Source: Bacillota bacterium (GTDB lineage: Bacteria > Bacillota > Clostridia > Acetivibrionales > DSM-1351). Taken from it: a stretch of DNA of 64,000 nucleotides. A model generated the notes under the pieces. It made no database searches. It was given only the letters and a program-made list of their open reading frames with translations, and was not told the DNA's origin. A program made the position numbers and the translations under genes. Shown piece after piece: positions 31,336 to 40,865 of the stretch; within the stretch, counting starts at the first letter, position 1; every line of letters starts with the position of its first letter. Location of the stretch: positions 620,001 to 684,000 of the forward strand of contig JAEYHZ010000014.1 of assembly GCA_023409265.1 (NCBI GenBank), written 5' to 3'.

Positions 31336-32816
31336 CCGTTTTTAAATATTGCAATTTCCCTGTACCCATTAAGCTCATTCCTGGCAAGCATTTCACCTGA
31401 AGCCAGCTTTAAAATATATTGGTACAGTTCATCTGTAACCAGGCTCATGGAACTGCCCTTAAGTATTTTCCCAGCGTCAAAATCTATCCAATTCTTTTTT
31501 CTCTCTGAAAGTTCAGTGTTGGTAGAGATCTTGACAGTAGGTACCGGGGCACCAAGCGGAGTGCCTCTCCCTGTTGTGAAAAGAATGATCTGCGCACCTG
31601 CTGCCATCAGCGCGGTTACTGCTACAATATCGTTACCAGGCCCCTGCAGCAGGTTCAATCCTCTTTCTCCCACCTGTTCGCCATATTCCAGCACACATGT
31701 GACATTTCCCGTACCACCCTTCTGGGTACAGCCCAGCGACTTTTCCTCTAGAGTTGAAATTCCGCCCTTTTTGTTGCCGGGCGAAGGGTTGTCGTAAATC
31801 ACCTGATTGTGTTGTATGTAATAAGCTTTAAAGTTATTAATAAGCTCAACCGTATCATTAAAAACTTTTTCATTAATACATCTGTCCATAAGTAGAGTCT
31901 CTGCTCCAAACATCTCGGGTACTTCGGTGAGGATGGTGGTTCCTCCCTGACAGAGAAGCTTATCGGAGAGCATCCCTCCAAGAGGATTTGCAGTTATTCC
32001 TGAAAATGCATCCGAACCACCGCACTTTAAACCCACAATTAATTTCGATAACGGCTGAAGGGTCCTTTTGAAGCTTCCGGCATATTCCGCAAGTTGGCTA
32101 ATGAGCTTTAGCCCATCTTCGATTTCATCCTCCGCCTCCTGGGTAACCAGGAATTTCACTCTGTTACTGTCGTACTGGCCAAGTACCTTTTTGAACTCGT
32201 CTATATTGTTATTTTCACAGCCCAAACCCAGAACAAGTACTCCTCCTGCGTTGGGATGCCGTACCATTCCGGCAAGTATCTTTTGAGTATTTTCCTGATC
32301 CTCCCCCATCTGTGAACAGCCATATGGATGCGTAAAAGCGTATACTCCGTCAACACTTCCCTTAAACCGGGTATTTGCTTCTGCAGCAAGCAGCTCCGAG
32401 GTTTTATTGACACAGCCGACTGTGTTGACAATCCATATTTCATTGCGAATACCTACTTTGCCGTCCTGCCTCAAATAACCCCAAAAATTATCAGGTTGAT
32501 CAATTTTATTACAAGCCGACAGTTCAGGCTTATAGCTGTATTCCAGCAGTTCTCCCAGATTTGTTGAAAGGTTATGTGTATGAACATGCTGTCCTGCTGT
32601 GATTGAACTTACGGCATGCCCAATGGGAAAACCATATTTGATGACATTATCCTTCGGGTTAATATTTGTAATAGCAAATTTATGCCCTGCCGGAATATCC
32701 TCAAGGGCAGAAATAACATTTTCACCAAGTTCGATGGTTTCACCCTTATTAATCTCCTCAATCACGACGGCCACATTATCCTTTGGATGAATTTTTAAAG
32801 CTTTCACATTATACAT
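31323..32816 (-). CDS. uxaA: Altronate dehydratase
   Basis: Start ATG 32814-32816 (MYNVKALKIHPKDNVAV) follows GGAGGTTC; 497 residues. UxaA dehydrates D-altronate to 2-keto-3-deoxygluconate. The N-terminal SAF domain (about 1-95, AITNINPKDNVIKYGFPIGHA) is fused to the large catalytic domain: FWGYLRQDGKVGIRNEIWIVNTVGCVN, FTHPYGCSQMGEDQENTQKIL, LGLGCENNNIDEF, LKCGGSDAFSGITANP and FTTGRGTPLGAPVPTVKIST. Cysteines in the last motifs bind iron in the family. Downstream of uxaB in the same operon (44-bp gap). Confidence 0.95.
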   Translation of the reverse strand: MYNVKALKIHPKDNVAVVIEEINKGETIELGENVISALEDIPAGHKFAITNINPKDNVIKYGFPIGHAVSSITAGQHVHTHNLSTNLGELLEYSYKPELSACNKIDQPDNFWGYLRQDGKVGIRNEIWIVNTVGCVNKTSELLAAEANTRFKGSVDGVYAFTHPYGCSQMGEDQENTQKILAGMVRHPNAGGVLVLGLGCENNNIDEFKKVLGQYDSNRVKFLVTQEAEDEIEDGLKLISQLAEYAGSFKRTLQPLSKLIVGLKCGGSDAFSGITANPLGGMLSDKLLCQGGTTILTEVPEMFGAETLLMDRCINEKVFNDTVELINNFKAYYIQHNQVIYDNPSPGNKKGGISTLEEKSLGCTQKGGTGNVTCVLEYGEQVGERGLNLLQGPGNDIVAVTALMAAGAQIILFTTGRGTPLGAPVPTVKISTNTELSERKKNWIDFDAGKILKGSSMSLVTDELYQYILKLASGEMLARNELNGYREIAIFKNGVTL

Positions 32817-32860
32817 CTGAACCTCCGTATCCCCGCTTGCACAGGGGTCAATTTTCACAC

Positions 32861-34387
32861 TCAGCCTTCTATAACTACCTTTTTTAGGGCAGCTTCCATA
32901 CCGTTGGTGATAATATCAAACAAATACTCTGAAACCTGCTTTGGCAACCCTTCCATTTCATTAAGATCGCTGCCCCACCAGTCAGCCATGGAAAGAATCC
33001 TTTGAGCAATAGCATCAATCCCTGCTTTTGTTCCGTCAAACCTTTCCCAACAATCTCTAAATGTTTCGAGTATTGGCATGTCGTCACATATCTTGTATTC
33101 CACACCGTTTCTTTCACCAGACAGATAATTTTCCTTAATCTCTTCTCCTCTGTAAAAAGCTATAAGACTTGCCAAAGAGAAGGTCAGGATCTTTGGCAGT
33201 TTCCCTTTGCGGGTGATGTATTCCAGCAGCGAGGGCAGTACACGTGCTTTAAATTTTGAGACAGAATTAAGAGAAATACTTAAAAGATAATGCTTTATAA
33301 ACGGGTTTGAGAATCTTTCCAGAACGGCCCGTGCAAACTGGTTAAGTTCCTCTTCCCCCAAGTCAAGGGTAGGAATAATTTCATCAAATATTCCTTTCTT
33401 CATGTAAGTACTGACCAGCTTATCATCCATACATTCCCCGACAGTATCAAGCCCAAACAGATAGGCAGCCAGAACGGTCATAGTATGGGCGCCGTTAAGA
33501 ATCCTCACTTTACGATCCCTGTAGGGCTTCATATTATCAGTCCAAATTACATTAAGACCTGCACTGGCAAAAGGAATTTCTGCTGACAGCCTGCTATCTC
33601 CTTCAATGACCCACAGATGAAATATCTCACCGGTATCTAGAAGACCGTCACTGTAGCCAAGCTCTTCCTCCAGGCTGTGAGCCTCTTCCTTTGGATAGCC
33701 TGTTACAATTCTGTCCACCAGAGTATTCAGGAAGTAGTTGGCCTCGTTCAGCCACTTAATAAAGTCGGGGCCCAGGCTCCACTCTTCAGCAAGCTGCAGT
33801 ACAATCCTTTTCAGGTTATCACCGTTACGGTCTATAAGTTCGCAGGGAATTATTATCAGGCCTTTGTCCTTTGCACCGGAAAATGCTTTAAATCTTCTGT
33901 ACAAAAATGCTGTAAGCTTGCCGGGATAAGAGACAGGCGGCATGTCCTCCAACCTGTCTTCAGGGCTATAGGCTATTCCTGCTTCAGTTGTGTTTGAAAT
34001 TATAAACCTGAGATCGGAGCTTTCGGCCAGACTAATATACTCCTGATATTGAGTATACATATTAATCCCCCTGCTGATGGAGGTAATAAGCTCCCTGTTG
34101 TCAATAATCTTTCCGTTCTGTACACCTCTTAGAATAAGAGTGTATACTCCTTCCTGCTGATTGATTTTATCTACGTTTCCGCTTCTGATGGGCTGAACTG
34201 CCGCAACATTTCCATTAAAAAGCCCCTTGCTGTTCATACTGTTGATCATCCAGTCAACAAACCCCCTTAAAAAGTTACCCTCTCCAAACTGGAGCACTTT
34301 TTCAGGGTATTTATCCGTTGGCCCAACCGGTAAATTTACAAGACTTTCGCCTTTTTCTTCAATAAGTTTTCTGCTTATAGTCTCCAT
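32861..34387 (-). CDS. uxaB: Tagaturonate reductase (altronate oxidoreductase)
   Basis: A 508-residue member of the mannitol dehydrogenase family. It reduces tagaturonate to altronate with NADH, between UxaC and UxaA. The nucleotide-binding N-terminus is QFGEGNFLRGFVDWMINSMN (about residues 33-52); the catalytic lysine region is ADGRKVRILNGAHT-like, visible as PYRDRKVRILNGAHTMTVL, and FRDCWERFDGTKAGIDAIAQRIL follows near the C-terminus. UxaB rather than UxuB is favoured by pairing with uxaA and no uxuA here. ATG 34385-34387 has GGAGGC. Confidence 0.94.
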   Translation of the reverse strand: METISRKLIEEKGESLVNLPVGPTDKYPEKVLQFGEGNFLRGFVDWMINSMNSKGLFNGNVAAVQPIRSGNVDKINQQEGVYTLILRGVQNGKIIDNRELITSISRGINMYTQYQEYISLAESSDLRFIISNTTEAGIAYSPEDRLEDMPPVSYPGKLTAFLYRRFKAFSGAKDKGLIIIPCELIDRNGDNLKRIVLQLAEEWSLGPDFIKWLNEANYFLNTLVDRIVTGYPKEEAHSLEEELGYSDGLLDTGEIFHLWVIEGDSRLSAEIPFASAGLNVIWTDNMKPYRDRKVRILNGAHTMTVLAAYLFGLDTVGECMDDKLVSTYMKKGIFDEIIPTLDLGEEELNQFARAVLERFSNPFIKHYLLSISLNSVSKFKARVLPSLLEYITRKGKLPKILTFSLASLIAFYRGEEIKENYLSGERNGVEYKICDDMPILETFRDCWERFDGTKAGIDAIAQRILSMADWWGSDLNEMEGLPKQVSEYLFDIITNGMEAALKKVVIEG

Positions 34388-34491
34388 ATATGCCTCCCGA
34401 AATTCGATTACTCTTAATAACCTAATTTTATTAAAAATAAATGCTAATTTCTTGGCTTAAATTGGCAAAAGTAATGCAAAAATTGCTGAGA

Positions 34492-35340
34492 TCAACTTTT
34501 CTTCATAAACGTCCTTCTGTAACTCAAGGGCGAAAACCCGGATACCTGCCTGAATATTCTGTTGAACTGAGAAACACTTCCGAAGCCGGTTTTCTCTGCT
34601 ACATCAATCACTTTGATTTTTTCGTCAGTAAGAAGCTGCTGGGCCGCCTTGACCCTTAATGTGTTAATGTATTCCAGCATGGTAAAGCCTGTAGTTTCCT
34701 TGAATATCCGGCTCAAATAATACGGACTGATATAGAAAAGTTCAGCTATTCCTGGTATGTACAATTCTTCAAGATAATGTCCGTTTATATATTTCACTAT
34801 TTCGGAGACTTTCTCATGTTTTGGACTGTCAGAAACAAATGCATTTTCGTCAGTCTCCTCAATGTATCGCAGAATATATACCAGCAGTCTCATTAACAGT
34901 CCTTGCAGGCAGACCTCAAAGCCGGTCTGTTGTTCATCAGCCTCCTGAAACATTTCGGAGAATATATTTTCTACTGTCTGCTGTTCCTTGAGTGACAGCT
35001 GTATAACATAATAGCTTCTGTTTAAACTCTCAAGAAGTATTTCGGTTGAATTGCCGGCTGCAGCAACAAATGGCGTTCTGAAGTATATCAGAGACCTTTC
35101 ATGGTCGGGTGTTTCAGCATCTGTGGTTTTATGGAGTTCACCCTCCCTGATCAGGACAAGATGACCTTTATTAATGTGAAAAACACAATCCTTAATGAAA
35201 TAATATCTCTCTCCCGACCTCAGGTAATATATTTCGTATTTATCGTGAAAATGTTTTGAGGGCATTGAAAAGTAGCCTTTTACTTTTGAGTTTGATATTG
35301 AAAAATTTCCATCCTGACTGGTAAAAGTTTTTATATCCAT
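34492..35340 (-). CDS. AraC-family regulator of the pectin/hexuronate genes
   Basis: A 282-residue regulator: N-terminal cupin part (KHFHDKYEIYYLRSGERYYFI, VFHINKGHLVLIREGELHKTT) and C-terminal AraC double helix-turn-helix (LYIPGIAELFYISPYYLSRIFKETTG, KVIDVAEKTGFGSVSQFNRIFRQVSGFSP). It lies 104 bp before uxaB in the same direction and divergent from the GH105-GH28 pair, an ideal place to control both arms of the pathway. The inducer is likely a uronate or oligouronide (inference). Confidence 0.9.
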   Translation of the reverse strand: MDIKTFTSQDGNFSISNSKVKGYFSMPSKHFHDKYEIYYLRSGERYYFIKDCVFHINKGHLVLIREGELHKTTDAETPDHERSLIYFRTPFVAAAGNSTEILLESLNRSYYVIQLSLKEQQTVENIFSEMFQEADEQQTGFEVCLQGLLMRLLVYILRYIEETDENAFVSDSPKHEKVSEIVKYINGHYLEELYIPGIAELFYISPYYLSRIFKETTGFTMLEYINTLRVKAAQQLLTDEKIKVIDVAEKTGFGSVSQFNRIFRQVSGFSPLSYRRTFMKKS

Positions 35341-35675
35341 TTTCGGGACTCCTTAATATGAAATGTTAAAAGGATGCAAAATTGAACCGGCTTCTCTCGA
35401 TAACATTCGTAACTTAAGAATAGTATATTACTCTTTTAACTCAATAGCAATAAATGCTGAGTTTTAGCTAATCATGTTTATTTATGCGCAGATAATGTAC
35501 AGGTAAAGAGTTATAATTATTAAAACAATTAATAGAAACTTAATTGAAAACTTAATTGAAACAGCTATGAAATATGAAAATAGCAATGAAAATAGTCTTG
35601 TTAAATAAAGGTTTTCTTGTGTTCAATGGAGTAGCCGTTTATACCTGATAGTAATATTTGATTGGGGGATGTGGT
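35341..35675. other. Divergent regulatory region between AraC regulator and GH105 gene
   Basis: This 335-bp region is AT-rich and has no ORF. It holds a tandem repeat of ACTTAATTGAAA at 35538 and 35550 (12-bp period), a candidate binding site, and the GH105 ribosome site GGGGGAtgtggt. I see no confident promoter boxes or terminators. Confidence 0.4.
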
Positions 35676-36797
35676 ATGCAATTAAAAGCTTTTCAAAAAG
35701 ATTTGCCTGAAATAATGGTACAATCCGTAATTTCAAGACACTCAAAATATCTCGATAAATGGTGCTATGAACTCGGGCTCATACTCAAAGCAGTAGAGGC
35801 TGTCTGGCTTCTTTCAGGAAACAAGTCATATTTTAATTATATAAAAGATACTATTGATAAATTTATTGATGCTGATGGTGATATAATCGGGTATGACCCT
35901 TGTGAATTAAACCTGGATATGGTTAACCCGGGAAAAATACTACTGCTGCTCTACATTGAAACCTCTGATACACGGTATAAAAAGGCTGCAGATACTCTTA
36001 GAAAGCAGTTGGAGAGACAACCGAGAAATCTTCAGGGAGGCTTTTGGCATAAGGCAATATATCCCCATCAAATGTGGCTTGACGGGGTTTATATGAGTTC
36101 TCCTTTTTATGCCCAGTATGCATTGGTATTTAACCAACCTGCAGCATTCGAGGATATTGTCAATCAGGTACTCCTTCTTGGAATTAATGCCCAGGACCCC
36201 TCAACAGGCCTTCTGTATCATGCCTGGGATGAAAGCAGGGGGATGAAATGGTCGAATGATATAACAGGCTGTTCTCCCCACTTCTGGGGACGTGCCATAG
36301 GCTGGTATGCCATGGCCCTTGCAGATATATTGGACTTCTTTCCGCTCTCCAATCCAAAACGAACAACAATAATTGATATTCTTAAGGAATTACTTTCCGC
36401 TCTTATAAAAGTTCAGGATAAGGATTCCGGATTGTGGTATCAGGTTGTTGATCTGGGAAAGCGAAAAGGTAACTACCTCGAAGCGTCAGCTTCCTGCATG
36501 TTCACATACGCACTTGCAAAGAGTGTTGCAAACGGTTATTTGGATGAACCCTTAAAAAATTTTGCTTTGAAAGCATATGAAGGAATCCTCCAACACCTCA
36601 CTTACATGGATGACAGTGGGTGTATAAACCTTAAAAACGTATGCAGCGTCGCAGGTTTGGGAGGCAACCCATATAGAGACGGCTCTTTTTCATATTATAT
36701 AAGCGAACCTGTTGTTGAGAATGATTACAAGGGCTATGGCCCTTTGATTCTGGCAGCAGTAGAAATAGAAAAACTCAGGAGGAAACAGCTTATATGA
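35676..36797 (+). CDS. GH105 unsaturated rhamnogalacturonyl/glucuronyl hydrolase
   Basis: Start ATG 35676-35678 behind GGGGGA; 373 residues. GH105 enzymes remove the unsaturated uronic acid left by pectate or rhamnogalacturonan lyases, by hydration of the double bond. The (alpha/alpha)6 fold shows the family signature IYPHQMWLDGVYMSSPFYAQY (about 130-150) with the catalytic aspartate, and CSPHFWGRAIGWYAMALADIL with conserved His/Trp/Arg. No signal peptide, so it is cytoplasmic and acts on imported oligosaccharides. It overlaps GH28 by four bases (ATGA). Confidence 0.93.
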   Translation: MQLKAFQKDLPEIMVQSVISRHSKYLDKWCYELGLILKAVEAVWLLSGNKSYFNYIKDTIDKFIDADGDIIGYDPCELNLDMVNPGKILLLLYIETSDTRYKKAADTLRKQLERQPRNLQGGFWHKAIYPHQMWLDGVYMSSPFYAQYALVFNQPAAFEDIVNQVLLLGINAQDPSTGLLYHAWDESRGMKWSNDITGCSPHFWGRAIGWYAMALADILDFFPLSNPKRTTIIDILKELLSALIKVQDKDSGLWYQVVDLGKRKGNYLEASASCMFTYALAKSVANGYLDEPLKNFALKAYEGILQHLTYMDDSGCINLKNVCSVAGLGGNPYRDGSFSYYISEPVVENDYKGYGPLILAAVEIEKLRRKQLI

Positions 36798-38122
36798 CCG
36801 GACTATCAGGCTTTATAAACATATTGGATTTTGGTGCAGTTTCAGATGGCACAGAGCTATGTACCTGCGCATTTTCTTCTGCGGTTGACAAATGCCTTGA
36901 GATGGGAGGCGGAACGGTTTATGTTCCTGCCGGCACCTTCCTGACAGGACCAATTCAATTAAAAAGCAATATTACGCTTTATCTTGAAGCCGGTTCCAGA
37001 ATCTTATTCAGCAGCCGGAAAGAGGACTATCCTCTGGTAGAAGCCAGATGGGAGGGTGTTGAATGTCCGGGGTACATGCCAATGCTTTATGCAAGGGCTG
37101 CTGAAAATATATCTGTCACAGGCACCGGCACTCTTGACGGCCAGGGAGAATTCTGGTGGGACAGCCATCTGAAAGGCATTCTTGAGTATCCCCGCCCCCG
37201 CCTTGTTTATTTTGAAGACTGCGATAGAATTCTCATAGAGAAGGTGCAGCTTATAAACTCCCCTGCCTGGACGGTGAACCCTGTCCGGTGCCGGAACATT
37301 ACAATAGACAAAATATCCATAATAAATCCGCCAAACTCTCCAAACACCGACGGGATTAATCCGGATTCCTGTAAAAATGTCCGTATTTCAAACTGTCAGG
37401 TGGATGTTGGCGATGATTGCATTACTATAAAGTCAGGCACTGAAAAGAGCACTTACCGTATTCCCTGCGAAAATATAAGTGTAACCAATTGTACTCTGCT
37501 CCACGGCCATGGCGGCGTGGTGATAGGCAGTGAAATGAGCGGAGGAGTACGGAATGTGGTTATTTCAAACTGTATCTTTGAAGGTACTGATCGAGGTATC
37601 CGGCTGAAAACCCGCAGGGGCCGTGGAGGTACGGTTTCCGATTTCAGGGTGAGTAACGTGATAATGAAGGATGTCCTGTGCCCTATCGTAATGCATCAAT
37701 ACTACTTTTGCGGTGAAGGCGGCAAGGAGAAAAAAGTCTGGGATAAGGCTGAATACCCCGTAACTGGTGAAACTCCCTGCTTCAGAGAAATCCATTTCAG
37801 CAACATTACAGCTGTTAACGCCCATGCTGCTGCCACCTTTCTGTATGGCTTGCCTGAAATGCCCATAGAGGATATCACTTTTGATAACGTAAACATTTCT
37901 ATGGCAAAGGATGCTGTTCCCGGTATACCGGCAATGATGAAGGATGTAGAACCGGTATCCAAAATGGGAGTCTTCTGCTGTAATGTAAGAAATGCCAGGT
38001 TTAGCAATGTTTCAATTAAAGGGCATGAGGGTCCGGCATTTAATCTCAAGAGCTGCAAGGATGTAAATCTTTCTCCTTGTAATCCGGGAGAACCGGACTT
38101 GGTGCATGCAAATTTATTGTAA
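36794..38122 (+). CDS. GH28 polygalacturonase-type glycosidase, cytoplasmic
   Basis: A 442-residue right-handed beta-helix enzyme. The four GH28 motifs are present: NTDGINP (Asp186), GDDCITIKSG (Asp207/Asp208), HGHGGVVIGSEMSGG (His239) and RGIRLKTRRGRGG (Arg270/Lys272). It hydrolyses alpha-1,4 galacturonic acid bonds. No signal peptide is present (it begins MTGLSGFINILDFGAVSDGT), which points to exo-acting cleavage of imported oligogalacturonides, giving galacturonate to UxaC. Coupled to GH105. GGAGG precedes the ATG. Confidence 0.95.
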   Translation: MTGLSGFINILDFGAVSDGTELCTCAFSSAVDKCLEMGGGTVYVPAGTFLTGPIQLKSNITLYLEAGSRILFSSRKEDYPLVEARWEGVECPGYMPMLYARAAENISVTGTGTLDGQGEFWWDSHLKGILEYPRPRLVYFEDCDRILIEKVQLINSPAWTVNPVRCRNITIDKISIINPPNSPNTDGINPDSCKNVRISNCQVDVGDDCITIKSGTEKSTYRIPCENISVTNCTLLHGHGGVVIGSEMSGGVRNVVISNCIFEGTDRGIRLKTRRGRGGTVSDFRVSNVIMKDVLCPIVMHQYYFCGEGGKEKKVWDKAEYPVTGETPCFREIHFSNITAVNAHAAATFLYGLPEMPIEDITFDNVNISMAKDAVPGIPAMMKDVEPVSKMGVFCCNVRNARFSNVSIKGHEGPAFNLKSCKDVNLSPCNPGEPDLVHANLL

Positions 38123-38173
38123 AATAATATCCATTCATGTATAATTATAGAAAAAATACACGGAGGAACAATC

Positions 38174-38770
38174 TTGAAAAAAATTGTCAGCTTTATTGTG
38201 ATGCTATGCCTTAGTTTACTTGTTGTTAGTTGTACGTCGGGGGATAAACCTGAATCATCAGTAGATAATTACTTCAAGGCAATTAAAGAATGTAATTCGG
38301 AAGCCTTAAACTCGGCAGTGGAGTATACAGATGACTTTAAGTCAGATACTGATATTTTCGCAGACGAAACCTTTAAGGAATTATTTAAGGAAAATAGTAA
38401 GGTTATTAAATACAAGATTAACAGTACTACAATAAATAACGATGAAGCAAAAGTTACAGTAAATTGTACATATGGTGACGGTTCTGAAGTAATTGGAGCA
38501 GCCTTGAAGTCATATATGGGAAAGGCGCTTGGTGCAGCTTTTTCCGAGGAAAAACCAAGTGAGGCTGAAACTAATAAGCTTTTTGTAGATGAAATACAAG
38601 CGGCTGTTAAAAGTACTCCTCTTAAAACTGTTACTAAGGATATAGAAGTTAAATGTAAAAAAGTAGATGGTAAATGGAAGGTTCTTGTAGATGAAAACAC
38701 TGTAAATATCATCTCAGCTAATATATATGATATGTTTAAGAATATAGCTAAAAGTGCAGATAGTACATGA
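38174..38770 (+). CDS. Lipoprotein, DUF4878-like
   Basis: A 198-residue lipoprotein starting at TTG 38174 behind GGAGG. The signal peptide ends in the lipobox LLVVSC, with Cys near residue 20. The rest, DNYFKAIKECNSEALNSAV, VTVNCTYGDG and a final VDGKWKVLVDENTVN, resembles small NTF2-like lipoproteins (DUF4878/DUF5105) of unknown role. The last codons (ADST) come from the transposon relic that starts here; without it the frame would end AKSV, as the repeat on the far side shows. Confidence 0.75.
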   Translation: MKKIVSFIVMLCLSLLVVSCTSGDKPESSVDNYFKAIKECNSEALNSAVEYTDDFKSDTDIFADETFKELFKENSKVIKYKINSTTINNDEAKVTVNCTYGDGSEVIGAALKSYMGKALGAAFSEEKPSEAETNKLFVDEIQAAVKSTPLKTVTKDIEVKCKKVDGKWKVLVDENTVNIISANIYDMFKNIAKSADST

Positions 38771-39135
38771 TAATAGTGTATTTAAGGCAGAATTTCCATC
38801 AGGGAAAGTTCCAACAACCCTAGTTCTACGGCGAATCTCACGATTCAAGCGTTCAAGAACATTGGTAGTTCGGACTTTTATCCAATGTTCTGATAGAAAA
38901 CTTAGATAGGTTAGTGTTTCAGCTATTCCTTGTTCAACCTTCTTTGCAGCCTCAGAAAGTTTCATTTCCTTTAGCCATATTAAGGATGTAGCTGGAACAG
39001 CCCGGGGAACAAAACGATACATTAATATGGCTAGATTAACAGAATTAAGCCAAGAGAAAGATTTCAGTTCAGCCGCCGGCTAATCAGCGGATACCAAGTG
39101 ATAAAATCAATTTTGCGAAAAACTATTGACAGTAC
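38757..39135 (-). mobile_element. IS256-type transposase relic
   Basis: The minus-strand frame at about 39022-38775 encodes the C-terminal part of a mutator-type (IS256) transposase: WLKEMKLSEAAKKVEQGIA, VRTTNVLERLNREIRRRTRVVGTFPDGNSALN. Only some 80 residues remain; N-terminus and DDE core are gone. The element ends look like GTACATGATAATAG and, inverted, GTACTGTCAATAG. An 11-bp direct repeat AGCTAAAAGTG flanks it at 38746-38756 and 39136-39146, likely the target duplication. It is not active. Confidence 0.75.
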
Positions 39136-39193
39136 AGCTAAAAGTGTATAAATATTCAAGTTGTTACAAATTTATTATAAGAAGGTGTAGAAA

Positions 39194-39694
39194 ATGTGTA
39201 ATATGAAGTCATTATTTAGAGGATTACTTTTTATATTATTAGGCTTAATAATGATTGTAAATACCGGAGTAGTAAGTGCTAAAACGTCTGATACCACAGA
39301 TATGGAAAAGTCAGTTGTAAAGAAAAAAACTTATTATATGGTTAAAACAGAGGAACAACTTCGTTCAATTGGAAAAGGCGATTACAAATTGTCATATAAC
39401 TATATCTTAGATTCAGATATAAAACTGACAAAAGAATGGGTGCCTATTGGAGATGATAAAAATCCTTTTACAGGGACCTTTAACGGTAATGGCTTTACAG
39501 TTTCAGACCTGAAGATTACTAGTAAAGAATTAAAATATATCGGCCTTTTCGGATATGTCAAAGGAGGAACTATTTACAATGTGACTCTTAAGAATATTGA
39601 TATTGATTCTGCTGGTAGTAAAGGGAAAAGCGTTGGTGCGATTGTAGCTGTTTGCAGAGATGGGCACTCATACGATAATGTTGTTATTGATTAA
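39194..39694 (+). CDS. Secreted GLUG-motif protein
   Basis: A 166-residue protein with signal peptide (LFRGLLFILLGLIMIVNTGVVSA, cleavage after about residue 31). The mature part holds YILDSDIKLTKEWVPIGDDKNPFTGTFNGNGFTVSDLKI and IGLFGYVKGGTIYNVTLKNI, the beta-strand and GLFGYV pattern of GLUG-type repeats found in long surface proteins. This copy carries only one or two units, so it is either a short extracellular protein or the stump of a larger adhesin. Start at 39194 or the second Met 12 bases on. Confidence 0.75.
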   Translation: MCNMKSLFRGLLFILLGLIMIVNTGVVSAKTSDTTDMEKSVVKKKTYYMVKTEEQLRSIGKGDYKLSYNYILDSDIKLTKEWVPIGDDKNPFTGTFNGNGFTVSDLKITSKELKYIGLFGYVKGGTIYNVTLKNIDIDSAGSKGKSVGAIVAVCRDGHSYDNVVID

Positions 39695-39910
39695 AATGGT
39701 AAAGACTCATCCTACTCGTTTTTTAATTTAACTTGGATTTGCTTAATAGTATTATATGTACAGTAGTAATTTCCTTAACGTTCAGTAGTTATTTGTTTTT
39801 TCTTTTGCTTACTCTTCTCATCATCTGAAGATTTAAGATAGGAATAAGATTTACTGGTCGAGTATTACCTTAAATGTAAAATATCTAAATAGAAATAGTA
39901 TTATTTCATT

Positions 39911-39945
39911 AGTCGATCATAATTGAGTGGTCGGCTTTACTTTTT
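39911..39945. terminator. Probable terminator between the GLUG gene and the isomerase
   Basis: AGTCGATCA (39911-39919) pairs with TGGTCGGCT (39928-39936), nine pairs with two wobble pairs, followed by TTACTTTTT on the plus strand. It lies between two convergent genes. The rest of 39695-39970 shows nothing else. Confidence 0.5.
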
Positions 39946-39970
39946 CATATGACAAATATTGATTTCACTC

Positions 39971-40801
39971 TTACCCATACTTCCCCCTCAAAAACTCTAT
40001 TCCTCTGTCCATTATATCTATTCTGGCGTTTTCCATAAGGATATCTATATATGGCTTTTTTTCCTTTAAAAGCTTAAGGGTAAGTTCATAGTTGAACAGC
40101 CCCTCTCCTGCCTGAACTACTTTGATTTTATTATTCTCGATAATAAAGTCCTTTGCATGAAAGGCCACCATTCTGTCACTAAAAAGGTCAAAGGATTCTT
40201 TTATTATATCCTCCTGCCTGTTAAAGTTCTCAATGGTAAGGAGGTTAACAGGATCAAAAACTACCTGTAAAAGATTTGAGTCAATTTCATCCAGAGTTCT
40301 TCTTATCTTTTTTGGGTTATCCATGGTATAATGGCTTACGCCTTCAATTCCAACCATAACACCGAACTTTTCAGCCTCTTCAATCATTTCAGACAGGCTG
40401 TCCAGCAGTAGCTCGAAGGCCTTCTCGCTGTGGTTTTCGGGATTATAGGAAAAATCCGCATTCAGGGAACCGGTCTCAGTAGCAACAATGCTGCAGCCAA
40501 AGTCCCTTGCGAACCTGATATGTTCCTTGAATCTGTAAATTTGATTTTTCCGGACTTCAGGGTCCGGATGGACGGGATTTATATAACAGCCCAAGACTGC
40601 TATCTTGATATTATGTTTGTTGAAAGCTCTGTATATGTAGTCTGCCAGGCCTGGGCTAAAACTGCCATTATCAAAATTGATTCCGCCAATGGCCTTACCG
40701 GGAGCCAACTGAACGCTGCTGAAGCCCTTGCTGCTTATTTTTTCTGCCAGTCCCTCAACAGGGAGCTTCCCAAAATCATGTGCTCTTACACCAAGTCTCA
40801 T
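39971..40801 (-). CDS. Sugar phosphate isomerase/epimerase family protein (TIM barrel)
   Basis: A 276-residue xylose-isomerase-like TIM barrel. Visible strands and metal-site regions are FSSVQLAPGKAIGG, IKIAVLGCYINPVHPD, GCSIVATETGSLNAD (glutamate), GVMVGIEGVSHYTMDNPKK, LLQVVFDPVNLLT, MVAFHAKDFIIENNK and a final DILMENARIDIMDRG. Members interconvert or epimerise sugars or act on inositol-type compounds; the exact substrate is unknown. It is the last gene of the importer and two-component cluster and may process what the importer brings in. Confidence 0.85.
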   Translation of the reverse strand: MRLGVRAHDFGKLPVEGLAEKISSKGFSSVQLAPGKAIGGINFDNGSFSPGLADYIYRAFNKHNIKIAVLGCYINPVHPDPEVRKNQIYRFKEHIRFARDFGCSIVATETGSLNADFSYNPENHSEKAFELLLDSLSEMIEEAEKFGVMVGIEGVSHYTMDNPKKIRRTLDEIDSNLLQVVFDPVNLLTIENFNRQEDIIKESFDLFSDRMVAFHAKDFIIENNKIKVVQAGEGLFNYELTLKLLKEKKPYIDILMENARIDIMDRGIEFLRGKYG

Positions 40802-40865
40802 TTCCTATCTCCTCATAAATAGATACTGAATTAGTTATAGATACTGAATAATATATAGCTCCTGA

